The position numbers were made by a program, and so were the translations under genes. Below, one piece after another: positions 1-7,239 of a DNA stretch of 15,306 nucleotides (positions within the stretch are counted from its first letter, which is position 1; the number at the start of each line of letters is the position of its first letter). Origin of the DNA: Methanomicrobium sp. (lineage in GTDB: Archaea > Halobacteriota > Methanomicrobia > Methanomicrobiales > Methanomicrobiaceae); the NCBI GenBank assembly GCA_017553245.1, contig JAFZMT010000036.1, positions 1-15,306 on the forward strand, written 5' to 3'. The notes beneath the pieces are model-generated. The model was not told where the DNA came from. It searched no databases and saw nothing but the letters and a program-made list of their open reading frames with translations.

Positions 1-383
1 ACGTCTTTGTTTGCGCTTCTGACAATCTCATAGGCTTCCTTGCCGATAAGCTCTCCTTCACGGTCATAATCCGTCGCTATTGTGACAAGGTCGGCTTTTT
101 TGGCGAACTTCTTTATCAGCGCGACTATCTTCTTTTCCGTGGCTTTCTTGACGATACCCGCGTCAATAAGAGTTCTCGGGGTGTGCACCTCACTTCGCCA
201 GTTCGTATATCCTTCCTCGAAGTCTATCTCGACAACGTGACCTTTCAGACCCATGGCTACCGAGTCACCGAAATGATATATGCTGACACCGCCGTCTTTT
301 TCGGCGGTAACCTTGCCGCCGTCGGAGAGCAGACCGGCAATTCTCTGGGCAACTATGTTCTTCTCGGCTATAATCAGGTGCAT
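1..383 (-). CDS. topA: DNA topoisomerase I (type IA), N-terminal part, cut by window edge
   Basis: Translating from the ATG at 383-381 gives 127 codons that stay open to the window edge. The protein starts MHLIIAEKN, the usual start of archaeal topoisomerase IA, where the Glu (residue 7) is the catalytic Toprim glutamate. The second Toprim motif is ATDYDREGELIG at residues 104-115, with the DxD metal ligands D105 and D107. Family members relax negative supercoils by cutting one strand through an active-site tyrosine, which lies beyond the window. A GAGGGAAAG sequence just before the ATG can serve as ribosome binding site. It starts 15 bases after the gatB stop and is probably the last visible gene of the mdh-to-topA operon. 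The N-terminal Toprim and the archaeal context separate it from reverse gyrase, whose helicase half would come first. Confidence 0.93.
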   Translation of the reverse strand, partial: MHLIIAEKNIVAQRIAGLLSDGGKVTAEKDGGVSIYHFGDSVAMGLKGHVVEIDFEEGYTNWRSEVHTPRTLIDAGIVKKATEKKIVALIKKFAKKADLVTIATDYDREGELIGKEAYEIVRSANKD

Positions 384-398
384 CTTTCCCTCACTCCC

Positions 399-1967
399 TC
401 ACTCCATCGAGGCAATGTAATCGACTATGAGTTTATTGAGACTCTTGGGGTCGGCTCTGCCCTTGGTCTCCTTCATTATCTGACCGACTATGAAGTTTAT
501 CGCATTTCCTTTGCCGCTGTGGTAATCGGCAACAGCCTGCGGGTTTGCGGCGACAACCTTCTTGATTATCCCGGTAAACTCGTCGTCGCTTCCCTTGCCG
601 AGTCCCGATTTCTCGACGGTCTCTGAGGGCATTGCGCATTTCCTGCCCTCGTGAATGTCGTCGAGCATTGCGCGCAGGACATCGACGGCGACCTTGTCCG
701 TGACCTTTTTGTCCTTTAAAAGCGCAATCAGGTCGGCAAAGCAGTCCTGAGGCACGGCGTCAATCTTCATGTTGCGGTAATACAGCTCTCCGAGAAGGGT
801 ATCGCAGACCCATGTCGCCGCAAGTTCGGTCTCCTTTGAGATGGCGCCGTTCTTAAGAATGCCTTCGTAGAAGTCGGCAACCTTAATATCGCCGACAAGG
901 GTCTTGGCGTGGTTGACCGAGACTCCGTACTGGCTCATGAACCTCTCGCGCTTGGCATCCGGCAGTTCGGGAAGCTCAATCTTCTCAGCCCATTCCTTTA
1001 CGCGAAGCGGCTTTAATTCGGGTTCGGGGAAGTAGCGGTAGTCGTTCTCGTCCTCCTAGCTCCTTGAGCCTGTCGTGATGCCGCGACCTTCGAGGAAGTG
1101 GCGTGTCTCCTGAACAATCTCCTGACCTCTGCGGATGAGGTTTCTCTGCCTCGTTATCTCGAAGGTGAGCGCTTTTTCCACGCCTTTGTAGGAGGAGATG
1201 TTCTTACACTCGACACGGTTGTGACCTTCGAGGGAGATGTTTGCGTCGACACGGATTGAACCCTCTTTTTCGCCGTCGAAGACATCCAGATATTCGAGAG
1301 TTGCGCGAAGCTTGTTGAGGAAGCGCCTGGCTTCCTTCGGTGACGAAAGGTCGGGTTCGGTGACAATCTCGATGAGCGGGATTGAGGAACGGTTGTAGTC
1401 GACAAGGGTATAGCCCGCACGGTCGCGCGAGATCTTGTGAACCAGCCTTCCCGGGTCTTCCTCGAGGTGTATTCTCGTGATTCTGATGACCTTCTCGTGA
1501 CCTTCGTCATCGTCGACCGTCATCTTTCCGCGAAGGGCTATGGGTTTGTCGTACTGACTGATCTGATAGCCTTTGGGCAGGTCGGGGTAGAAGTAGTTCT
1601 TTCTCGAGAACTCTGATACCTCGGAGATCTCAAGGTTGAGGGCTTTTGCGACCTTGAGCGCATATATTACCGCCTGCTTGTTGAGCTTTGGAAGTGCGCC
1701 CGGAAGTCCCAGACATATGGGGCAGACGTGGGTGTTGGGAGCGTCGTCGCGGAAGTCGGCAGAGCATCCGCAGAAGAGCTTTGTCTTTGTGTTCAGCTGA
1801 CAGTGAATCTCAAGACCGATGATGACCTTAAGGTCTTTTACGTCCTTTTCGGACGGTTTTGCCGCCGGCGCCTGCTGTGCGTTCTTTCCCGCACCGATTC
1901 CCGCGCCGCCCGCGCATCCTTTACCGTCGCCGCATCCGCATCCGCAGCCTGACATTGAATCGGACAT
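399..1967 (-). CDS. gatB: Asp/Glu-tRNA(Asn/Gln) amidotransferase subunit B, with in-frame amber codon 304
   Basis: GatB is the kinase and tRNA-binding subunit of GatCAB. It phosphorylates the misacylated Asp (or Glu) on tRNA, then amidates it with ammonia delivered from GatA. The frame is open for 522 codons apart from one TAG at codon 304 (1058-1056). Before the TAG are a Cys/Gly-rich extension (1-45), the GLEIHCQL start of the cradle domain (51-58), zinc-ligand candidates C66, C68, C82 and C85, HLEEDPGR (167-174) and [18 protein letters not shown] (190-207). After the TAG the same frame continues with [14 protein letters not shown] and a complete helical plus GatB/YqeY tail ending IASME. 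No bases are lost or gained, and the TAG sits where the family has the Lys of R-x-K-E. The start is fixed by AGGAGGT 8 bases upstream; the gatA stop is one base away. It may be read through (pyrrolysine or suppressor), a recent nonsense mutation, or a sequencing error. Confidence 0.9.
1056..1058 (-). other. In-frame UAG (amber) codon inside gatB
   Basis: Read on the minus strand the codons around this site are AGG AGC TAG GAG GAC GAG AAC GAC TAC CGC. They give R-S-amber-E-D-E-N-D-Y-R, against the family pattern R-x-K-E-x-x-x-D-Y-R. The amber therefore replaces a conserved lysine, one base away from the expected AAG. The last base or two of the preceding codon and the stop also form AGGAGG with what follows, but no ATG, GTG or TTG lies at a usable distance for reinitiation. 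I see no clear stem-loop of the PYLIS kind directly downstream, which in archaea is not strictly required for pyrrolysine insertion. Confidence 0.85.
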
Positions 1968-1968
1968 T

Positions 1969-3267
1969 TCAGTTTACCTCCTGTTCATAGGCATATGCCG
2001 CATCGACGACACCCTCTTCATCGAAGTGTCTGCCGATTATCTGAAGTCCCACGGGCATTCCGCCGACTTTGCCGCACGGCACCGAGATTGCGGGAACTCC
2101 CGCGAGGTTTGCGGGGACGGTGAGAATATCGGCAAGATACATCTCAAGCGGGTCGGAGCATTTCTCTCCCAGCTTAAACGCGGTGTTGGGCATTGTCGGA
2201 CCCGCAATCAGGTCGGCATCTTTAAGGACACGCAGGAAATCGTTTCTTATGTTGGAACGCGCCACCTGCGCCTTTGCGTAGTATTTTCCGTAGTAGCCCG
2301 CGCTCAAGGCAAATGTTCCGAGAAGGATTCTTCTCTGAACCTCTTCGCCGAACCTCTCGCCGCGGTAGTCACGGTATTCGTCATGCCAGCTTCTCTTCAT
2401 CTCGACCTTGGGTCCGAACCTCACGCCGTCGAATCTGGAGAGGTTTGAGGAGGCCTCGCTCGTGCATGTCACGTAGTAAGCCGCAAGTGCATATTTCATG
2501 CTCGGAATCGAGCAGTCGATTATCTGCGCGCCCATCTCTTCGAGCTTTGAGATTGCGCCGCGGACGCAGTCGGCAACCTTTTCGTCGACGCCTTCGCCGA
2601 AGTATTCCTTCGGGACGGCGATCTTCTTTCCTTTTATCTGCGCGCTCGGGGTGTGCACATACGGTCTGTTATATGCCGTTGAATCATAGATATCGGGCTT
2701 TGAGATTACTTCCATGAGTTTTGAGACGTCGGTCACGTTCTTTGCCATCGGACCTATCTGTTCGAGCGAGTTGGAGTATGCGATGAGTCCGAACCTTGAG
2801 ACACGTCCGTATGTGGGTTTAAGACCGACAATGCCGCAGAATGCCGCGGGACACCTGATTGAGCCGCCGGTATCGCTGCCTAAAGCCATGGGAACCATGC
2901 CCGACGCAATCGCCGCGGCGCTTCCTCCCGAGGAGCCGCCCGGAACGCAGGTCTTATCGCAGGGGTTTGTTGTCGGGAAATACGCGGAGTTCTCGGTCGT
3001 CGTTCCCATACCGAACTCATCCATATTGGTCTTGCCGACTATGACCGCACCCGCCTCCTTTATCATGGCGACGGCATGCGCATCATACGGCGGGATATAG
3101 CCTTCGAGGATCTTTGATCCGCAGGTGGTCTGAATGCCCTTTGTCGAGATATTGTCCTTGACGGCGACGGGGATGCCGCTTAACACGCCGCCCTCTTTGT
3201 ATTCCGCATCCCTGACAAGCGTTATGAACGCATTGTTCTCGTCTTTTGCGTCAAACCGATACTGCAT
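1969..3267 (-). CDS. gatA: Asp/Glu-tRNA(Asn/Gln) amidotransferase subunit A (glutaminase)
   Basis: GatA hydrolyses glutamine and passes ammonia to the GatB active site. The 432-residue product is an amidase-signature protein with a complete Ser-cisSer-Lys triad: K37 in VAVKDN, S112 in GGSSGGS and S136 in GSDTGGSIR. The length is normal for archaeal GatA, which lacks some N-terminal residues of bacterial forms. The ATG overlaps the gatC stop (TAATG), and a GGTGATG lies just upstream. The TGA stop lies one base before the gatB ATG, so gatC, gatA and gatB are translationally coupled. In archaea GatCAB mainly makes Asn-tRNA, since GatDE usually makes Gln-tRNA; that the same holds here is inference. 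Confidence 0.97.
   Translation of the reverse strand: MQYRFDAKDENNAFITLVRDAEYKEGGVLSGIPVAVKDNISTKGIQTTCGSKILEGYIPPYDAHAVAMIKEAGAVIVGKTNMDEFGMGTTTENSAYFPTTNPCDKTCVPGGSSGGSAAAIASGMVPMALGSDTGGSIRCPAAFCGIVGLKPTYGRVSRFGLIAYSNSLEQIGPMAKNVTDVSKLMEVISKPDIYDSTAYNRPYVHTPSAQIKGKKIAVPKEYFGEGVDEKVADCVRGAISKLEEMGAQIIDCSIPSMKYALAAYYVTCTSEASSNLSRFDGVRFGPKVEMKRSWHDEYRDYRGERFGEEVQRRILLGTFALSAGYYGKYYAKAQVARSNIRNDFLRVLKDADLIAGPTMPNTAFKLGEKCSDPLEMYLADILTVPANLAGVPAISVPCGKVGGMPVGLQIIGRHFDEEGVVDAAYAYEQEVN
1976..1982 (-). promoter_or_regulatory. Perfect Shine-Dalgarno of gatB
   Basis: The minus strand reads AGGAGGT, followed by 8 bases and the gatB ATG. It lies inside the last codons of gatA and decides the gatB start at 1967. 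This means the Cys-rich N-terminal extension of GatB is very probably translated, and that gatA and gatB are translationally coupled. Confidence 0.8.
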
Positions 3268-3536
3268 TACATCACCTTCGGCGACTTTATGTAGCCTTCT
3301 TCGGTCTCGCCGGAGTTGACGAGAGCCTCTTCCTGCGTGAGCGAGGGCATTACCTCATCCTCGCGGAAGACATTATACAGGTCGTCCTTTGTCGTCCCGT
3401 CCTGCGCGACCTGATCGAGTATGTCGAAATATTCCAGAATATCGTTGAACCGGCTCGTGAATCCTGCCAGTTTTTCCTTTTCGATTGTGATATCAGCAAG
3501 TTTTGCTATTGATTCAACTTCATCTTCAGAGACCAT
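3267..3536 (-). CDS. gatC: Asp/Glu-tRNA(Asn/Gln) amidotransferase subunit C
   Basis: GatC is the small belt subunit that wraps between GatA and GatB and stabilises the complex. The 89-residue protein has the expected N-terminal helical part (VESIAKLADITI, then a region ending FNDILEYFDILDQV) and the family's C-terminal stretch with REDEV around residues 58-62. A GAGGT lies about a dozen bases before the ATG at 3536. It begins 13 bases after the asparagine-synthase-like gene and its TAA overlaps the gatA ATG. The CAB gene order and overlap strongly support the call despite the low conservation of this family. Confidence 0.93.
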   Translation of the reverse strand: MVSEDEVESIAKLADITIEKEKLAGFTSRFNDILEYFDILDQVAQDGTTKDDLYNVFREDEVMPSLTQEEALVNSGETEEGYIKSPKVM

Positions 3537-3549
3537 TCTTATAATAACC

Positions 3550-4641
3550 TCAAATTAAGTAATCTATGTACCGTTGCACCGAGTTTTTATAACCGTTTTC
3601 CCGTGCAAGTTTCTGTATTTCTTTCATGATGCCGCTGCCGTACTGCATGGCTTTCTTGCCGTAAAATGCAAATCCGTCATCCATATGATGAGATGCGACC
3701 CTGCGCAGAGGATATTTGGTAATACCCTCCCTGACCACTTCGGACGGGTCGATGTTGCGTGAAGCGCGCAGAACGCGGCTGTCGAGATAGGGGCAGGATA
3801 TGTAAACGCCGTTGGTCGCGGCAACGCTCTGATCGCGCCGTATCTGCATGTAAAGACCGTTAAAGTCCTTATTTAAGGTTTCTTCAACGGACTCGCAGTC
3901 ACGATAACGTGCGTAACCGCCGAAGAGCTCGTCGGCACCCTGCCCCGCAATCACTCTTCTGTAACCGTTCTCGCCCGCCCACTTGGTCACGAAATACATT
4001 GTTGCGGCAATCGAGACCTCAACCGGCGTTTTTACCGGTATAAGGGGAATGACTGCACGAAGTGCTTTTTTAACATCTTCACGCGGAATTTCAATAAAGT
4101 TTACGTCTTGAAGTCCCATGCCTTCGGCAACTTCGCGTGCGTGCATGAGGTCGTGGGAACCCGCAAGTCCGACCGTGACACAGGGGCATTTCGCAAGTTT
4201 TGCAAGGAGCGCGGAGTCAACGCCGCCCGAAAACGCGACAACGCTCCCCTGCCTGCGAAGCGCGACCGCGGCGGTGATTGCCTCTTCAAGGCTCTGATCA
4301 TCATCCGCAAGGCGGGGGCTGATGACGCCGAGTTCGGTAACTGCGCCGCTCCCATCCGAATCGGGTGAATATCTGACGATCCGCGCCGGAGGAACGGTGT
4401 CGCTCTGCATAAGCCCCATGAGATCACGCGCATGTATGTCGCCGCAGTGAACAAGGAATTCGCCGCCGCATTCACAAATCTTTGTGAGCGCATCCGTGCT
4501 TCCGCTGCCGGCGGCGACGAAGAGTGCTTTTATCTCATCGTTTGAGAGTATGGCGCCGTCATGTTCCATCCAGCCGCGAATCGAGAAATCCGCATCGGCA
4601 GAACCGTCGTAAGACACGCTGCGAATCACTTCATCAGCCAT
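3550..4641 (-). CDS. Asparagine-synthase-like ATP pyrophosphatase without glutaminase cysteine
   Basis: The C-terminal two thirds carry the asparagine synthase synthetase fold. The pyrophosphate loop is SGGVDS at residues 138-143, GQGADELFGGY is at 233-243 and CPYLDSR at 283-289. Family enzymes activate aspartate with ATP and amidate it. The first 120 residues look like a shrunken Ntn domain (for example GGEFLVHCGD near 59-68), but there is no Cys at position 2, the nucleophile needed for glutaminase activity. The product (363 residues) is much shorter than the usual AsnB of about 500. If it makes asparagine it would need free ammonia or another glutaminase; it could also act on a different acid substrate. 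It lies directly before gatC, 13 bases away, in the same operon as the tRNA-dependent asparagine route. The start follows a TAA codon in the same frame. Confidence 0.82.
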   Translation of the reverse strand: MADEVIRSVSYDGSADADFSIRGWMEHDGAILSNDEIKALFVAAGSGSTDALTKICECGGEFLVHCGDIHARDLMGLMQSDTVPPARIVRYSPDSDGSGAVTELGVISPRLADDDQSLEEAITAAVALRRQGSVVAFSGGVDSALLAKLAKCPCVTVGLAGSHDLMHAREVAEGMGLQDVNFIEIPREDVKKALRAVIPLIPVKTPVEVSIAATMYFVTKWAGENGYRRVIAGQGADELFGGYARYRDCESVEETLNKDFNGLYMQIRRDQSVAATNGVYISCPYLDSRVLRASRNIDPSEVVREGITKYPLRRVASHHMDDGFAFYGKKAMQYGSGIMKEIQKLARENGYKNSVQRYIDYLI

Positions 4642-4713
4642 TTACGTCATTCCCGTCCTTTCCGCAGGATTCGTCATATTCGTCATATTAGTCACATTCA
4701 TCACATCGGTCAT
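4642..4713 (-). CDS. Possible 23-residue leader ORF made largely of a 9-base repeat
   Basis: In the 84-base gap between polB and the asparagine-synthase-like gene the minus strand opens at ATG 4713. It encodes a peptide rich in V/M-T/M-N repeats, ending with TAA at 4644-4642, immediately before the downstream ATG. The frame is the same as that of polB, and the codons between the polB TAA and this ATG are also open. No good ribosome binding site is seen. It could be a translated leader, the remnant of a longer polB C-terminus, or chance arising from the 9-base period, which cannot shift frame. Low confidence that a peptide is made. Confidence 0.2.
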   Translation of the reverse strand: MTDVMNVTNMTNMTNPAERTGMT

Positions 4714-4715
4714 AT
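4671..4715. repeat. 9-base tandem repeat, five copies, between polB and the asparagine-synthase-like gene
   Basis: On the plus strand the units are tcgtcatat (4671), tcgtcatat (4680), tagtcacat (4689), tcatcacat (4698) and cggtcatat (4707). Two copies are identical and the others differ by a few bases. It is a short minisatellite in the only sizeable gap of the operon. Its role is unknown; slippage would change the length by whole codons. Confidence 0.75.
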
Positions 4716-4725
4716 CCGTTCGGAT

Positions 4726-7239
4726 TTACATTCCGAAATCGAAGAGTGTCGTCCTTGAGGGATCGACGTCATTCCATGTCATGCCGATTGCCTCAATAAT
4801 CCTCGATATCGGCTGTTTTATGCTCTTGTCAAGCATTGTCTCGAGGTCTATGACGAACTCGGGGGGCACCTGATCGGCATACTCGAAGTCAAGAACGTCG
4901 GTCTGCGGGTATTTGCCGGTAACGGACTTGATATAGACGCGCTTGGGTTTACTGCCGCGCTTGAAATCCGTGCCCAGATAGGTGTTGGAATACAGAGCGC
5001 CGCGGACGTGGGCGTCCTGATTGCCGTAGGAAGTAAGCTCCTTTCCGATGCCGCCCGGGATACCTATGTCCTCAAGGCTGTAGCCGCCCTTTCTGTAGGT
5101 TTTTATGACGCCGGAGAGATACTCCTTCAGTTCCTGCCTGCCCGCGCCTTTGAGGATCATTCCGATTACGGTGTGCTGCACCTCTTTAGTAATGTGCGGA
5201 GAGTCGCTTCGTTTTATCTCAAAGCCCGTGATGTCAATCTTCTCGACTTCCTGCCCCTCTTTCCAGACCAGAAGACCGCCGTAGCGCTTCTTCTTGCCCG
5301 CCTGGAAGAAGCGGCGGTAAATCTTTTCGAACTTTATCGAGAAGTAGTGGAAATCGGCGCCGAGGGTCTCTTTCGCAAATCCCGAATAGGACTCGTTGAG
5401 AATCTTCTCTATTGCCCGCGCCTTGCTTATCGTCTCTTCGAGAGTGAGTGTCGTGCCGTTTTCGGCAAGCTGAATCATGCACGAATCCGTATCGCCGTAG
5501 ATGACCGTGTATCCCAGCCCTTCGATGACGCGCTTGGTGTGGTCAATGATTGCGCGCCCGACCGAGGTGACCGCAGAGCCGATTTCGCGGTCGTAGAGCC
5601 TGAATCTTGCATAACCGCTGACGCCATAGTATGTGTTCATGATGACCTTGAGCACATTCTGCTGAATATCATACAGTTCGTACTCGTACGAACCGTATTC
5701 AAAGGTGTTGCGCAAAGCCTTCTTCTCGTCGCGCTCCTTGAGAAGGTCGCTTATAATACTCCTCGTAAGTCCGTCCGGCTCCTTCTTAAATCGGATGCCG
5801 TTTGGGGCGCGGAGTTCTCCGTCGCGGCTCTTTGTCTCCGGCGACGCATTTATGGTCATCATGCACATCGGATAGAGGGACTTCAGGTCGAGGACAACGA
5901 CGTTCTCTTTGATGCCCAGAGACGGATCGAAGACGGTTGCGCCCTCGAACTCTTCGGCATCGGCAAAACCCTTCGAGGGGAGGACGTATCGCCCGAAAGC
6001 TTTCCTGAGGACGAAGATATCTATGACATTCGAGGAATTAAGCGTCCGATCAAGGGGGCAGCCGACATATCGGGCGATTTCGCGGTAGAACTCTATGATA
6101 TTGTTCTTTCGGTTGATGCCGACGCAGAGCTCGACGTCCTTAATATTGTATTCAATGAGTTTTGCGGGGCTTTCGTGCCACAGGTCGCAGATTGTGCCCG
6201 TGTATCTGACCTTGCCCTCGCCGAGTTCGTCTTCGGCAACGGCATCGAGGCGGTATGACTCCTTCCTTGAGCCCTGTATCTTCTTGTATGCCGTAAGGAG
6301 ATCGAAGACCGATCTGCCGCGTGCGGGGTTTCTGGCGCCCGCGCCCGGAAGCCGCGAGAGCGAGTCCGCGGGGATGTTGAGCATCTCCATGCGCTTTAAG
6401 ATGTAGGGGATATCGAAGTCGACAAAGTTCCAGCCCGAGAGGACATCGGGGTCTTTTTCGGCGACGTAATCGGCAAGTCCGCGCAGGAGAAGGGTTTCGC
6501 TCTTAAAGACCTTTATCGTGCATCTTCCCGCTGCAACGCTGCCCGATTCCTCAAGAAGCCCTTCGGTCTCCTTTATCAGTTCTCCACTGTATTTTTCGCT
6601 TTTGGCGTCGGGATGCCAGTAAAAGACGGTGTAGCGGTCGTCGAAGGAGTCCCACGCCGTTATGCAGTTGATTCGTTCGCTTTCGGCGTTGGGGAAACCG
6701 TTGCAGTCCTCGCACTCGATATCCATGAAACAGATTCTGGCGGGTGCGTTGACGCTGCAGGGCGCAATCTCCGAGAAATCAACGGTATTTTTTCCTTTGG
6801 GGACGCTGACGCCGCCCGTGATTCCCGAGTCAATGACAAAGCGTGTCGCAAACGGGATATCAGCCTCGAAATGATGATATTTTTCACGGATTGTCGCCAC
6901 ATCGCCGGGTTTTTGGGTGTAGATTCTTACAAGGTCTTCGCCGCGTATGGACTTATACACGTTCCGCATGTCGGCTTCGCATTCGGCGGGTATGCCGTAT
7001 AACTCAAAATCGCGGCGCAGAACGTAGAAATACGGTCGAAATCCCGTGACTGCGATCTCACTTGCCGCTTTTGACTCGTCGCGCCCGAATATGTGAATTA
7101 CGGTTCCGTCGGGGGTGTTAGAGTATTCGACCTGATTTACGGCAATGCAGTGTCTGCCGTCGGAATCGGCGGGCACAGCGGCGGATGTGGCGGCGGTGAC
7201 CGGGGCGGCTGCGGAGTCTGCCGGAATGCTCTCTTTCAT
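4726..7239 (-). CDS. polB: Family B DNA polymerase (archaeal PolB)
   Basis: Replicative or repair DNA polymerase with 3'-5' proofreading. From the ATG at 7239 the product is 837 residues. In order it shows an N-terminal domain, Exo I FMDIECED (171-178, D173 and E175), Exo II NFVDFDIPY (271-279), Exo III YNIKDVE (364-370), polymerase motif A DLKSLYP (451-457), motif B around KVIMNTYYGVSGY (531-543) and motif C YGDTDS (581-586). All catalytic Asp and Glu residues are present, so both activities should be intact. There is no intein at the usual YGDTDS site. Upstream ATGs at 7302 and 7254 are in frame, but the 7239 start overlaps the mdh stop as ATGA with GGGAAGG just before it, so I chose that. 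Residues 5-28 form an Ala/Pro-rich tail of low complexity before the conserved fold. Stop TAA. Confidence 0.96.
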   Translation of the reverse strand: MKESIPADSAAAPVTAATSAAVPADSDGRHCIAVNQVEYSNTPDGTVIHIFGRDESKAASEIAVTGFRPYFYVLRRDFELYGIPAECEADMRNVYKSIRGEDLVRIYTQKPGDVATIREKYHHFEADIPFATRFVIDSGITGGVSVPKGKNTVDFSEIAPCSVNAPARICFMDIECEDCNGFPNAESERINCITAWDSFDDRYTVFYWHPDAKSEKYSGELIKETEGLLEESGSVAAGRCTIKVFKSETLLLRGLADYVAEKDPDVLSGWNFVDFDIPYILKRMEMLNIPADSLSRLPGAGARNPARGRSVFDLLTAYKKIQGSRKESYRLDAVAEDELGEGKVRYTGTICDLWHESPAKLIEYNIKDVELCVGINRKNNIIEFYREIARYVGCPLDRTLNSSNVIDIFVLRKAFGRYVLPSKGFADAEEFEGATVFDPSLGIKENVVVLDLKSLYPMCMMTINASPETKSRDGELRAPNGIRFKKEPDGLTRSIISDLLKERDEKKALRNTFEYGSYEYELYDIQQNVLKVIMNTYYGVSGYARFRLYDREIGSAVTSVGRAIIDHTKRVIEGLGYTVIYGDTDSCMIQLAENGTTLTLEETISKARAIEKILNESYSGFAKETLGADFHYFSIKFEKIYRRFFQAGKKKRYGGLLVWKEGQEVEKIDITGFEIKRSDSPHITKEVQHTVIGMILKGAGRQELKEYLSGVIKTYRKGGYSLEDIGIPGGIGKELTSYGNQDAHVRGALYSNTYLGTDFKRGSKPKRVYIKSVTGKYPQTDVLDFEYADQVPPEFVIDLETMLDKSIKQPISRIIEAIGMTWNDVDPSRTTLFDFGM

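Noticed and set aside
399..938. A separate 179-residue gene for the GatB tail, starting at the ATG at 938
   Set aside because: The same frame is conserved GatB for another 39 codons upstream back to the TAG, including DYRYFPEP. The ATG lies inside a conserved helix, so it is part of gatB.
1056..1967. A naturally short GatB ending at codon 303
   Set aside because: The tail domain that binds tRNA is required in the family and is fully conserved after the TAG, with no decay visible.
5008..6258. A 416-codon open frame on the plus strand opposite polB
   Set aside because: It is antisense to the highly conserved exonuclease and polymerase motifs of PolB, has no recognisable fold, and arises from the codon bias of the real gene.
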